From contig NZ_NOKT01000012.1 of assembly GCF_002237655.1 (NCBI RefSeq), positions 62,001 to 126,000 on the forward strand: a stretch of DNA of 64,000 nucleotides, in the 5' to 3' direction. Positions within the stretch are counted from its first letter, which is position 1, and the number at the start of each line of letters is the position of its first letter. The translations under genes were made by a program, and so were the position numbers. Source of the stretch: Streptomyces sp. XY006 (GTDB taxonomy: Bacteria; Actinomycetota; Actinomycetes; Streptomycetales; Streptomycetaceae). Below, piece after piece: positions 43,535 through 51,116 of this stretch. The notes beneath the pieces were generated by a model that ran no database searches, was not told the origin of the DNA, and worked only from the letters and a program-made list of their open reading frames with translations.

Positions 43535-44773
43535 ATGGTGACCGGTCGTCACAGACACGGAGCGGGACGGGCGGTGCTGGCGCTGCTCACGGCGTTCGCC
43601 GCGCTGGCCGGTGCGGGCCTGGCGGGGGCGGCCCCGGCCGGCGCCGTGCAGAAGGGCGTGCGGATCGCGCCGGGCGTCACGTACGAGCAGTTCGACATCA
43701 AGGCGGCGAAGGGGGTGACGCGTGCGCACCTGGTGCGGGTCGACCTGGGCAATCCGCAGGTGAAGGTGGATCTGCTGTATCCGGGGGCGGTGGCCTCCCG
43801 GGCGCAGGTCTCGCGGATGGCCGATGCGCAGGGGGCGGTCGCCGGTGTCAACGGCGACTTCTTCAACATCAGCGAGACGCAGCACCCGGGTGTGGAGGTG
43901 ACGGGGGCGAGCGTGGGTCCGGCGATCGCGGCCGGGCGGACGCTCAAGGCGGCGGTGCCCAAGGGGCAGCGTTTCGGGCCGGCGCTGCCTCCGGGCACGA
44001 CCACGCAGGACGTGTTCGGCGTCGGCACCGACAGTGTGGCGCGGCTGGACAGGCTGGCCCTGGACGGCTCGGTCCGCACGGCCGAGGGGCAGTTGCCGCT
44101 GGGGGGACTCAACCAGTACGCGCTGCCGGTGGGTTCGGTCGGGGCGTTCACGTCCGAGTGGGGCAGTGTCTCCCGGGTACGCGCCACCTGCGGTACGGAC
44201 ACGGACCGGGGCGCGCCGTGCAGCACCGACACGTACGAGGTGACGGTCCGTGACGGCAAGGTCGTCTCGGCCGCCGACACCCCGGGCAGCGGCGCCATCG
44301 CCGACGGGACGACGGTGCTGGTCGGCCGGGAGGCGGGCGCCCAGCAGTTGCGCAAGCTGTCCGCGGGTGCGGCGGTGGAGGTCGAGCACCGTCTCGTGGC
44401 GGCCACGGACGGCGCCGCGTACCGGCTCGCGCTGGGCGGCTACCCGGTCCTCGCGGGCGGGCAGCCGCTGTCGGGGCTGGACGACACGACGTCGGCCGTC
44501 CGCACGGCCGTGGGGATCGCCGACGGCGGGCGGCGCGTGCTGCTGCTCGCCCTGGACGGCGCAGCCGCCTACCGCAGCGGCCTGACCATCGCGGAAGTGG
44601 CGGACACCATGCGGAAACTGGGCGCGGCCGACGCGTTCAGCCTGGACGGCGGCGGCTCGTCGACGCTGGTCGCCCGGAAGCCCGGCGCGAGCGCGGTCAC
44701 GGTCCGCAACCACCCCAGCGGGGGCGCCGAACGAGCCGTCCCCAACGGAATCGGCGTGTTCTCAGCGCCGTGA
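43535..44773 (+). CDS. Secreted phosphodiester glycosidase (NAGPA domain)
   Basis: 412 residues. The start is the ATG at 43535 or the GTG at 43538; the AGGGGG just upstream suits the latter better. A Sec signal peptide (RHRHGAGRAVLALLTAFAALAGAGLAGAAPAGA) is followed by a beta-rich N-terminal part and a NAGPA (phosphodiester N-acetylglucosaminidase-like) domain, marked by VAGVNGDFFNIS near residue 105 and ADAFSLDGGGSSTLV near 375. Related bacterial enzymes hydrolyse sugar phosphodiesters at the cell surface or in exopolysaccharide. Two cysteines (ATCGTDTDRGAPCSTD) may form a disulfide. The polymer acted on is unknown. Confidence 0.85.
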   Translation: MVTGRHRHGAGRAVLALLTAFAALAGAGLAGAAPAGAVQKGVRIAPGVTYEQFDIKAAKGVTRAHLVRVDLGNPQVKVDLLYPGAVASRAQVSRMADAQGAVAGVNGDFFNISETQHPGVEVTGASVGPAIAAGRTLKAAVPKGQRFGPALPPGTTTQDVFGVGTDSVARLDRLALDGSVRTAEGQLPLGGLNQYALPVGSVGAFTSEWGSVSRVRATCGTDTDRGAPCSTDTYEVTVRDGKVVSAADTPGSGAIADGTTVLVGREAGAQQLRKLSAGAAVEVEHRLVAATDGAAYRLALGGYPVLAGGQPLSGLDDTTSAVRTAVGIADGGRRVLLLALDGAAAYRSGLTIAEVADTMRKLGAADAFSLDGGGSSTLVARKPGASAVTVRNHPSGGAERAVPNGIGVFSAP

Positions 44774-44789
44774 GCGCCGTGAGCCCGAG

Positions 44790-44984
44790 TCAGGGCCGCA
44801 GGCTGCTGACGATGTCCGCCGTTGCCGTGAGGCCGCTGTGGATGGTGGGAGCGATGCTGGTGCTCGCCAGGTAGAAGCCGAGCAGCAGGCAGACCAGCGC
44901 ATGGGAGACCTTCAGCCCGCCGTTGCGCAGGAAGATCACCGCCAGGATCACGAGCAGCAGCACCACAGAGATGGAAATGGCCAT
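44790..44984 (-). CDS. Small two-helix membrane protein
   Basis: 64 residues from the ATG at 44984, which has GGAGGAG 7 bases upstream. Helix 1 (ISISVVLLLVILAVIFLRN) and helix 2 (VSHALVCLLLGFYLASTSIAP) flank a short basic turn, followed by a Ser/Thr-rich tail. I recognise no function; similar short proteins are common in Streptomyces. It ends 16 bases from the convergent glycosidase gene, and the GDPD-like gene is upstream on the same strand. Confidence 0.8.
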   Translation of the reverse strand: MAISISVVLLLVILAVIFLRNGGLKVSHALVCLLLGFYLASTSIAPTIHSGLTATADIVSSLRP

Positions 44985-45105
44985 CGTCGACTCCTCCGCC
45001 ACGCCGCCTTGTCCGGTTCACGGCGTTCGGCCGTAAGTGTGGCGTAGCGGAGGGTTCGTCCGGGCGGCTGACCTGTCCGCCGAACGTGTGGTGTTCGGCC
45101 CGTGT

Positions 45106-45969
45106 CTACGCCGTCCGGCGGGCGTCGAGGAACGCCTCGAGGCCGGCGAGGTCGTCGGTGTTGAGGTGGTCGACGTCGGCGGCGAGCAGTTCGCCCCAGA
45201 GTGCGTCGCGGGCGGGTCCGGGCAGGTCCGGGGTCCCCCAGAAGCGCACTCGCCGGCCCTGCCGGTGGGCGGCGCCGACGATGTTCCGCAGCTTCTGCCG
45301 TTCGGCCTCGGGGAACGCGCCCACGCCCCGCCAGGTGAAGTTGAGCGTCCAGTTGTCGCTGATCAGCGGGATGAAGGAGGCCGGGGCCTGGCCGCCGAGG
45401 TCGGCGAGGCGGCCGTCGTAGAAGGCGCGGCGGACGGTCTGGGCCTCCATCGGGACGCGGGCGGCGCGGTCGCCGGAGATGACGGCGGTGACCGGGCCGC
45501 GGTGGACGCGGCCGTGGGCGTAGGTGGTGAACAGGTGCCGGTAGCGCCGGAGGTGGCGGTCGAGTTCCCGGTAGGTCGACGAGCCCTCGGTCTTGATGTC
45601 GATCAGCAGTTGCAGCGATCCGCGGTGCCCCCGGTACACCCGGCCGTGGTGGGCCCGGACGCGGGCGGCGAGCGGGTCGAGGTAGAGGGACTCCAGGGTG
45701 CGGGAGGGGTCGAGGTCCTCCGGGTCGTGGGCGACGAGGAGTTGGTCGCCGACGAGGTGGATGTCGGCCTCGACGCTGCCGAAGCGGTGGTCGAGGGCGT
45801 CGAACAGCGGGCGCGGGTGCTCGTAGTCGTTGTGGGCGTGGGCGCGCCACAACGGGCGGGGCCGGTGGCCTCGTTCACCGGCCGAAGCGGGGGCCGCGGG
45901 AAGGGCGATCGGGCCCGCGAGGGCCGCGCCGAGGGTGGTGAGGGCTCTGCGACGGGTGGTGAGGGCCAT
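45106..45969 (-). CDS. Secreted glycerophosphodiester phosphodiesterase-like protein
   Basis: 287 residues with GGGAGG 6 bases before the ATG. A twin-arginine-type signal (MALTTRRRALTTLGAALAGPIALPAAPASA) leads to a PLC-like TIM-barrel domain: RAHAHNDYEHPRPLFDALDHRFGSVEADIHLVGDQLLVAHDPEDL holds the first catalytic histidine and the metal-binding Glu-Ala-Asp. LQLLIDIKTEG and RRVRFWGTPD follow. The family splits phosphodiesters such as glycerophosphodiesters or GPI-like lipids. Whether it is active on teichoic acid or lipid head groups cannot be told. A bidirectional terminator lies between its start and the upstream operon. Confidence 0.85.
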   Translation of the reverse strand: MALTTRRRALTTLGAALAGPIALPAAPASAGERGHRPRPLWRAHAHNDYEHPRPLFDALDHRFGSVEADIHLVGDQLLVAHDPEDLDPSRTLESLYLDPLAARVRAHHGRVYRGHRGSLQLLIDIKTEGSSTYRELDRHLRRYRHLFTTYAHGRVHRGPVTAVISGDRAARVPMEAQTVRRAFYDGRLADLGGQAPASFIPLISDNWTLNFTWRGVGAFPEAERQKLRNIVGAAHRQGRRVRFWGTPDLPGPARDALWGELLAADVDHLNTDDLAGLEAFLDARRTA

Positions 45970-46102
45970 GCTCTGCCTCCCTGGAGGTGCCGTACGGGAA
46001 CCCTGCGAGTATGGGGTGGGGACGGCTCCAAGAGGCAGGCCTGGGAGCGGAGTTGGCCGGGTCGCCGCCGCGCGTTCACTTCACGGGCGCAGGGCGCACG
46101 GA

Positions 46103-46130
46103 AAAGCCCGCCCCGGGTGGGGCGGGCTTT
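46103..46130. terminator. Bidirectional terminator of the acyl-CoA dehydrogenase operon
   Basis: AAAGCCCGCCCC (46103-46114) and GGGGCGGGCTTT (46119-46130) are perfect 12-base arms with a 4-base loop and A/T ends on both sides. It lies 45 bases past the stop of the last dehydrogenase gene. Confidence 0.9.
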
Positions 46131-46175
46131 GCGCGCGGGCCGGCCGGATGTGTCCGGGTGTCCGCCGGGTGTACG

Positions 46176-47249
46176 TCAGGGGGCCTGGAGGTCCACCAGG
46201 TGGGCCAGCGCCTCCCGGTGGGCGCCCGCGGTGCCGTAGGCGATCGAGTCGGCCTTCGCCCGCTTCAGGTACAGGTGGACCGGGTGTTCCCAGGTCATGC
46301 CGATGCCGGCGTGCAGTTGCAGGGCCTCCTCGGCGGCGTGGACCGCGACGGGTGCCGCGTAGGCCTGGGCGACGGTGACCGCCACGTCGACGTCCTCGCC
46401 GGTCGTCAGGGCGTCGGCCGCGTTGCGGGCGGCGGCGCGGAGGTTGACGACCTCCAGCCAGAGCTGGGCGAGCCGGTGCTTGAGCGACTGGAAGCCGCCG
46501 ACGGGCCGGTTGAACTGCTTGCGGTCCTTCAGGTAGCGGACGGTCTCGGTCAGCGTCCATTCCGCGAGGCCGAGTTGTTCGGAGGCGAGCAGTCCGGCTC
46601 CGGTGCGCAGGGCGCGCCGGACGGCGGGTTCGGCGTCGCCCAGCAGCCTGCCCGGGGCTCCGTCGAAGGTGACGGTGGCGAGGGGCCGGGTCAGGTCCAG
46701 GGAGGTCTGCGGGGTGACGGTCGCGGCGGCGGCGTCGACCGCGTACAGGCCGCCGTCGTCGGCCGGCACCAGCAGGACGTCCGCGGCGGCGGCGTCGGCG
46801 ATGCCGGTCAGTTCGCCGTGCAGCAGGCCGTCCTCGTGCCGGACGGTGCGGAGGGCGGTGCCCGGCGCGACGTGGAGGGCGACCGCGAGGGCGCCGATCG
46901 TCGTCCCGGTCGCCAGCTCGCGCAGCAGGTCGTCGGCGCCGCAGGCCAGCAGCGCCTCGGTGGCGACGACCGCGCTCGTCAGATACGGCACGGGCGCGAC
47001 CGCGCGGCCCAGTTCCTCCAGTACCACGGCGGCTTCACGGTGGGTGGCGCCCTGGCCGTCGAGTTTCTCGGGCACCAGCAGTCCGGCGAGGCCCATGCCG
47101 TCGGTGAGGGCCTTCCACAGGGCCCGGTGGTGCGGGGTGTCCGACTCGGTGCGGGCGATGACGCCGGGCGCGTCGCAGTGGTCGGTGAGCAGGTCGCGGA
47201 CGGCGGCGCGCAGCGCCTCCTCCTCTTCCGCGTACAGCAGGTCGCTCAT
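46176..47249 (-). CDS. Acyl-CoA dehydrogenase-like subunit (short)
   Basis: 357 residues. The FAD/acyl-CoA-dehydrogenase fold is evident from GMGLAGLLVPEKLDGQG, EELGRAVAPVPYLTSAVVATEALL, RTGAGLLASEQLGLAEWTLTETVRYLKDRKQFNRPVGGFQSLKHRLAQLW, and the C-terminal LQLHAGIGMTWEHPVHLYLKRAKAD. The middle beta domain is reduced compared with usual members, as in one partner of the heteromeric FadE pairs of actinobacteria. It overlaps the preceding dehydrogenase gene by four bases (ATGA), so the two proteins probably form one complex. The acyl-CoA substrate is unknown. Confidence 0.88.
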   Translation of the reverse strand: MSDLLYAEEEEALRAAVRDLLTDHCDAPGVIARTESDTPHHRALWKALTDGMGLAGLLVPEKLDGQGATHREAAVVLEELGRAVAPVPYLTSAVVATEALLACGADDLLRELATGTTIGALAVALHVAPGTALRTVRHEDGLLHGELTGIADAAAADVLLVPADDGGLYAVDAAAATVTPQTSLDLTRPLATVTFDGAPGRLLGDAEPAVRRALRTGAGLLASEQLGLAEWTLTETVRYLKDRKQFNRPVGGFQSLKHRLAQLWLEVVNLRAAARNAADALTTGEDVDVAVTVAQAYAAPVAVHAAEEALQLHAGIGMTWEHPVHLYLKRAKADSIAYGTAGAHREALAHLVDLQAP

Positions 47250-48427
47250 CGGGCGAGGTCCTTCCAGGCGACGTCCTTGTCGGTGCGCGGCTCGGGGGGC
47301 AGGCCGAGGACGCGCTCGGCGACGATGTTGAGCAGGACCTCGCTGGTCCCGCCCTCGATGCTGTTGCCCTTGGAGCGCAGGTAGCGGTAGCCGGCCTCGC
47401 GGCCGGTGAAGTCGACCAGCTCGGGGCGCCGCATGGTCCAGTCGTCGTACAACAGGCCCTCCTCGCCGAGGAGTTCCACCTCCAGGCCGCTGATCTCCTG
47501 GTTGAGGCGGGCGAAGGCCAGCTTCATGCCGGCGCCCTCGGGGCCGGGCTGGCCCGCGACGAGCTGCTGGCGCAGCCGCTCGGCGGTGAGGCGGGAGACC
47601 TCGGACTCCACCCAGAGCTTGAGCAGCCGCTGGTGCAGGTCGTGGGTGCGCAGCTCGGGACGCTCGCGCCAGGTCTTCGAGACGGGGCCGATCATGCCGC
47701 CCTCGCGGGGCAGCCGCATGCCGCCGATGGCCACGCGCTCGTTGTTCAGCGTGGTCTGGGCGACCTTCCAGCCGTCACCGACCGCGCCGAGGCGCCGGGA
47801 GTCGGGGATGCGGACGTCGGTGAGGAACACCTCGTTGAACTCGGCCTCACCGGTGATCTGCCGCAGCGGGCGCACCTCGACGCCCGGGTCGGTCATGTCG
47901 CAGACGAAGTACGTGATGCCGCGGTGCTTGGGCACGTCCGGGTCGGTGCGGGCGATGAGGATGGCCCAGCGGGCGACGTGCGCGCTCGACGTCCACACCT
48001 TCTGCCCGTTGACCACCCAGTCGTCGCCCTCCCGCACGGCCCGGGTGCCGAGCGCGGCCAGGTCGGAGCCGGCGCCCGGCTCGCTGAACAGCTGGCACCA
48101 GACCTCCTCCCCGGTCCACAACGGCCTCAGGTAGCGCCGCTTCTGCTCCTCGGTGCCGTACTGGAGGATGGTCGGCGCGGCCATGCCGAGGCCGATGCCG
48201 ATGCGCCGGGGGTCGTTGTCGGGCGCTCCGGCGGCTTCCAGCTCGGCGTCCACGACGGCCTGCAGCGAGCGGGGCGCGCCCAGTCCGCCGAGGCCCTGCG
48301 GGTAGTGCACCCAGGCGAGTCCGGCGTCGAAGCGGGCCCGCAGGAAGTCCAGGCGGTCGGTGGAGGCCGGCGGGTGGGCGGCCAGCAACTCCCGTGTCTT
48401 GCCGCGCAGTTCTTCGGCGGTGGTCAT
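47246..48427 (-). CDS. Acyl-CoA dehydrogenase
   Basis: 393 residues from the ATG at 48427, which overlaps the upstream oxidoreductase stop by four bases. Complete dehydrogenase: EEVWCQLFSEPGAGSDLAALGTRA (flavin site), WVVNGQKVWTSSAHVARWAILIARTDP, the FAD-binding LNNERVAIGG region, and the C-terminal GNSIEGGTSEVLLNIVAERVLGLP. That last motif has an IEGGTSEV form in place of the YEGTSEIQ of single-subunit enzymes, as in many actinobacterial FadE proteins of unusual substrates. It is the middle gene of a three-gene overlapping operon with a quinone oxidoreductase and a second dehydrogenase. Confidence 0.92.
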   Translation of the reverse strand: MTTAEELRGKTRELLAAHPPASTDRLDFLRARFDAGLAWVHYPQGLGGLGAPRSLQAVVDAELEAAGAPDNDPRRIGIGLGMAAPTILQYGTEEQKRRYLRPLWTGEEVWCQLFSEPGAGSDLAALGTRAVREGDDWVVNGQKVWTSSAHVARWAILIARTDPDVPKHRGITYFVCDMTDPGVEVRPLRQITGEAEFNEVFLTDVRIPDSRRLGAVGDGWKVAQTTLNNERVAIGGMRLPREGGMIGPVSKTWRERPELRTHDLHQRLLKLWVESEVSRLTAERLRQQLVAGQPGPEGAGMKLAFARLNQEISGLEVELLGEEGLLYDDWTMRRPELVDFTGREAGYRYLRSKGNSIEGGTSEVLLNIVAERVLGLPPEPRTDKDVAWKDLAR

Positions 48428-49389
48428 GCTGACTCCTCCAGGACGACGGCGATCCGGCCGGTGGTCAGACCGTCCGCGACCCGCTGCACGGCGGCGGCCG
48501 CCTCGCCGAGCGGCACGCGCTCGCTGACCAGCGGCTTGATGGCGCCCCGGGCGGCCAGTTCGGTGAGTTCCTCGTGGCAGCGCCGGACCAGTTTCGGGTC
48601 CTTGGTGTTGTACAGGCCCCAGTGCAGGCCGAGGATCGAGTAGTTCTTCACCAGGGCGTGGTTGAGGGCGGGGCTGGGGATGGTGCCGCCGGCGAAGCCG
48701 ACGACGATGATCCGGCCCTCGAAGGCGACGGTCTTGGCGGACTGGGTGTAGGCCTCGCCGCCGACCGGGTCGTAGATCACGTCGGCGCCCTTGCCGCCGG
48801 TGGCCTCCTTGACGGCGGCGACGACGTCCTGGCTGCGGCGGTCGATGACCACGTCGCAGCCCAGGTCCTTGGCGACGGCCGCCTTCCCGGAGCCGCCGAC
48901 GACACCGATGACGGTGGCGCCGGCGGCCTTCCCGAGCTGCACGGCCGCGCTGCCGACCCCTCCTGCGGCAGCGTGGACGAGCAGGGTCTCCCCGGCCTGC
49001 AGGGCGGCCCGGCGGTGCAGGCCGAACCAGCCGGTCTGGTAGCCGATGTGCAGCGCCGCGGCCTCGGCGTCGTCGAGGGCGTCGGGGGCGGGCAGCAGGG
49101 CGGCGGAGTCGGCGACGGCGTACTCGGCGAAGCCGCCGTGGGGCAGCGCCGGGTTGGCGATCACGCGGCGTCCGTCCTCGGTCTCGCCGCAGATCTCCAC
49201 GCCCGGCGTGAACGGCAGCGGCGGCCTGACCTGGTACTGGCCGCGGCACAGCAGGGCGTCCGGGAAGTTGATGTTCGCGGCGCGCACCTTCAGCAGGACC
49301 TGGCCCTCGCCGGGCGTGGGCGGCTCCGCCTCTTCGAGGCGCATCACCTCGCTCGGCTCGCCGTTCTCGTGCACGTGCCATGCCTGCAT
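48424..49389 (-). CDS. NADPH:quinone oxidoreductase-like MDR protein
   Basis: 321 residues from the ATG at 49389, with GGAGG 7 bases upstream. It is a zinc-free medium-chain dehydrogenase/reductase: an N-terminal GroES-like fold with VRAANINFPDALLCRGQYQVRPPLPFTPGVEICG, the nucleotide motif VHAAAGGVGSAAVQLGKAAGA, and the end GKGADVIYDPVGGEAYTQSAK. It reduces quinones or enoyl compounds with NADPH. It leads the operon with two acyl-CoA dehydrogenases, which suggests a role in breaking down an unusual acid, perhaps as an enoyl reductase. A palindrome typical of TetR sites lies about 50 bases upstream. Confidence 0.9.
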   Translation of the reverse strand: MQAWHVHENGEPSEVMRLEEAEPPTPGEGQVLLKVRAANINFPDALLCRGQYQVRPPLPFTPGVEICGETEDGRRVIANPALPHGGFAEYAVADSAALLPAPDALDDAEAAALHIGYQTGWFGLHRRAALQAGETLLVHAAAGGVGSAAVQLGKAAGATVIGVVGGSGKAAVAKDLGCDVVIDRRSQDVVAAVKEATGGKGADVIYDPVGGEAYTQSAKTVAFEGRIIVVGFAGGTIPSPALNHALVKNYSILGLHWGLYNTKDPKLVRRCHEELTELAARGAIKPLVSERVPLGEAAAAVQRVADGLTTGRIAVVLEESA

Positions 49390-49440
49390 GCGGTGCCTCC
49401 ACGGGGGACTGCTTCGTCTGACCGGGGTCGTTCGCATACT

Positions 49441-49452
49441 AAGCGGTCGCTT
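49441..49452. promoter_or_regulatory. Candidate TetR-type operator of the dehydrogenase operon
   Basis: AAGCGGTCGCTT within CATACTAAGCGGTCGCTTGCC is a near-perfect 12-base palindrome 51 bases before the first gene of the operon. The CTAAGCG...CGCTT pattern resembles sites used by TetR-family fatty-acid regulators. No cognate regulator is adjacent. Confidence 0.5.
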
Positions 49453-49507
49453 GCCGATCAGGGAACAGTCTCCGGGAGAAGAGTCCGGCCGTCTTGTATC
49501 GCGTGCG

Positions 49508-50080
49508 TCACGACCGCTTCGGCCGCGCCCGCACGTGCATCCGCTCCCCCTGCGGCCCGAACAGGCTGAGGAATTCCACGGGCCCCTCCCCCGTCGACCC
49601 GAACCAGTGCGGCACCCGGGTGTCGAACTCGGCGGCCTCCCCGGCCGTGAGCACCACGTCGTGCTCGCCCAGCACCAGCCGCAGCTTCCCGGACAGTACG
49701 TACAGCCACTCGTAGCCCTCGTGCGTGCGCGGTTCCGGCTCCAGCCTGCGCCGGGGCTCGAGCACCTTGTAGGCCTGGAGGCCGCCGGGCTGGCGGGTGA
49801 GGGGCCAGTGGGTGCGGCCGTACATCTCGATCGGTTTGGCGCGCACCCGGGGATCGCCGGCCGGCGGCGCCCCGACCAGGTCGTCGAGCGCCACCTGGTG
49901 GGCGCGCGCGATCGGCAGCAGCAGCTCCAGACTGGGTTTGCGCAAGCCGGACTCCAGCCGCGAGAGGGTGCTGACGGAGATGCCGGTGGCTTCGGAGAGC
50001 GCCGCCAGGGTCACCTCCCGGTCCTTGCGCATCTGCCGCAGCCGGGGGCCGACGCCCGCGAGTACCTCGTCCGTGGTCAT
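49508..50080 (-). CDS. XRE-family regulator with cupin sensor domain
   Basis: 190 residues. HTH_XRE at about 8-68 (VGPRLRQMRKDREVTLAALSEATGISVSTLSRLESGLRKPSLELLLPIARAHQVALDDLVG), then a cupin_2 domain (about 110-175: THEGYEWLYVLSGKLRLVLGEHDVVLTAGEAAEFDTRVPHWF) that should bind a small ligand. No ribosome site precedes the ATG. A TTGACA-17-TGCAAT promoter ends six bases before it, so the message may be leaderless. A CAAACGCGTTTG palindrome overlaps that promoter, which suggests autorepression and control of the divergent flavoprotein gene. Confidence 0.9.
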   Translation of the reverse strand: MTTDEVLAGVGPRLRQMRKDREVTLAALSEATGISVSTLSRLESGLRKPSLELLLPIARAHQVALDDLVGAPPAGDPRVRAKPIEMYGRTHWPLTRQPGGLQAYKVLEPRRRLEPEPRTHEGYEWLYVLSGKLRLVLGEHDVVLTAGEAAEFDTRVPHWFGSTGEGPVEFLSLFGPQGERMHVRARPKRS

Positions 50081-50116
50081 GGTCGTATTGCAGATTCGGC
50101 AAACGCGTTTGTCAAT
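50081..50116 (-). promoter_or_regulatory. Leaderless-type promoter with palindromic operator
   Basis: On the minus strand TTGACA (50116-50111) is followed after 17 bases by TGCAAT, and the XRE-cupin ATG begins 6 bases later. The perfect palindrome CAAACGCGTTTG (50100-50111) lies between and touches the -35 box. The same 77-base gap must carry the promoter of the divergent flavoprotein gene. Confidence 0.65.
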
Positions 50117-50157
50117 CCCGTACCGCCGGGCGACGCTCGGGGTACGGAGGTGGTCAC

Positions 50158-51087
50158 ATGACCGAGAAGTACGCAGTGGTCGTCGTCGGCGGGGGCGCGG
50201 CGGGCCTGTCCGCGGCGCTGGTGCTGGGGCGGGCCCGGCACCGCACGCTGGTCGTCGACGCGGGCGAGCCGCGCAACGCGCCCGCCGCGCACATGCAGGG
50301 CTACCTGACGCGGGACGGCATGCCGCCCGCCGAGTTCCTGGCGATCGGCCGGGAGGAGGTCGCGCGCTACGGCGTCGAGCTCGTGCGGGACCGGGTGGTG
50401 GACGTCGAGCGCGGTGAGGACTTCGCCGTGGTGCTGGCCGGCGGCCGGACCGTGCGGGCCCGGCGGCTCGTCGTCGCGACCGGGCTGAAGGACGAGCTGC
50501 CCGCGGTGCCCGGAGTCGCCGAGCGGTTCGGCCGGGACGTGCTGCACTGCCCGTTCTGCCACGGCTGGGAGGTGCGCGACCAGCCGTTCGGGGTGCTCGC
50601 GACCAGCCCGGCGAGCGTGCACCAGGCGCTGATGGTGTCGCAGTGGTCTAAGGACGTGCGGCTGTTCCTGCACACGGTGGCCGAGGCGGAGCTGTCCGAC
50701 GAGGATCTGCGCCGGCTCGCCGCGGCCCGGGTGGACGTGGTGCCCGGGGAGGTCGCGGAACTGGTGGTCGAGGACGACCGGCTCACCGGGGTCCGGCTGG
50801 CGGACGGCACGACGCACGCCCGCCCGGTGCTGTTCACCGCCCCGCGGCCGGTGCCGCAGACCGGCCTGCTGGAGCGGCTGGGCGCCGAACTGCACGAGAC
50901 GCCGTTCGGCGCGTACCCGGTGGTCGACGCGACCGGCCTGACGACCGTGCCGGGCGTGTGGGCCGCGGGCAACGCGATCGGCTTCGCCGAGCAGGTCGTG
51001 CACGCGGCGAGCGGCGGCTACCGGGCCGCGTCCGCGATCGTCGGGGACCTGCTGATGACGGACCTGGACGCGGCCGCCCAGGTGTAG
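50158..51087 (+). CDS. Thioredoxin-reductase-like FAD dithiol oxidoreductase
   Basis: 309 residues with GGAGGTG 5 bases before the ATG. FAD motif GGGAAG (11-16) with DAGEPRN, a redox-active CPFCHGWE (C131, C134), and the FAD-binding end VWAAGNAIGFAEQVVHAASGGYRAA. The CxxCHGxE form matches the thiol oxidases of the GliT/HlmI group and their bacterial relatives rather than classical TrxB. The second dinucleotide motif, GxGxxA in the family, reads GVLATSPASVHQA here, so NADPH binding may be weak or lost and oxygen may be the electron acceptor (inference). It is divergent from the XRE-cupin gene. Confidence 0.85.
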   Translation: MTEKYAVVVVGGGAAGLSAALVLGRARHRTLVVDAGEPRNAPAAHMQGYLTRDGMPPAEFLAIGREEVARYGVELVRDRVVDVERGEDFAVVLAGGRTVRARRLVVATGLKDELPAVPGVAERFGRDVLHCPFCHGWEVRDQPFGVLATSPASVHQALMVSQWSKDVRLFLHTVAEAELSDEDLRRLAAARVDVVPGEVAELVVEDDRLTGVRLADGTTHARPVLFTAPRPVPQTGLLERLGAELHETPFGAYPVVDATGLTTVPGVWAAGNAIGFAEQVVHAASGGYRAASAIVGDLLMTDLDAAAQV

Positions 51088-51116
51088 AGGCACCGCCCGC
51101 GGTGCACCATGACTGC

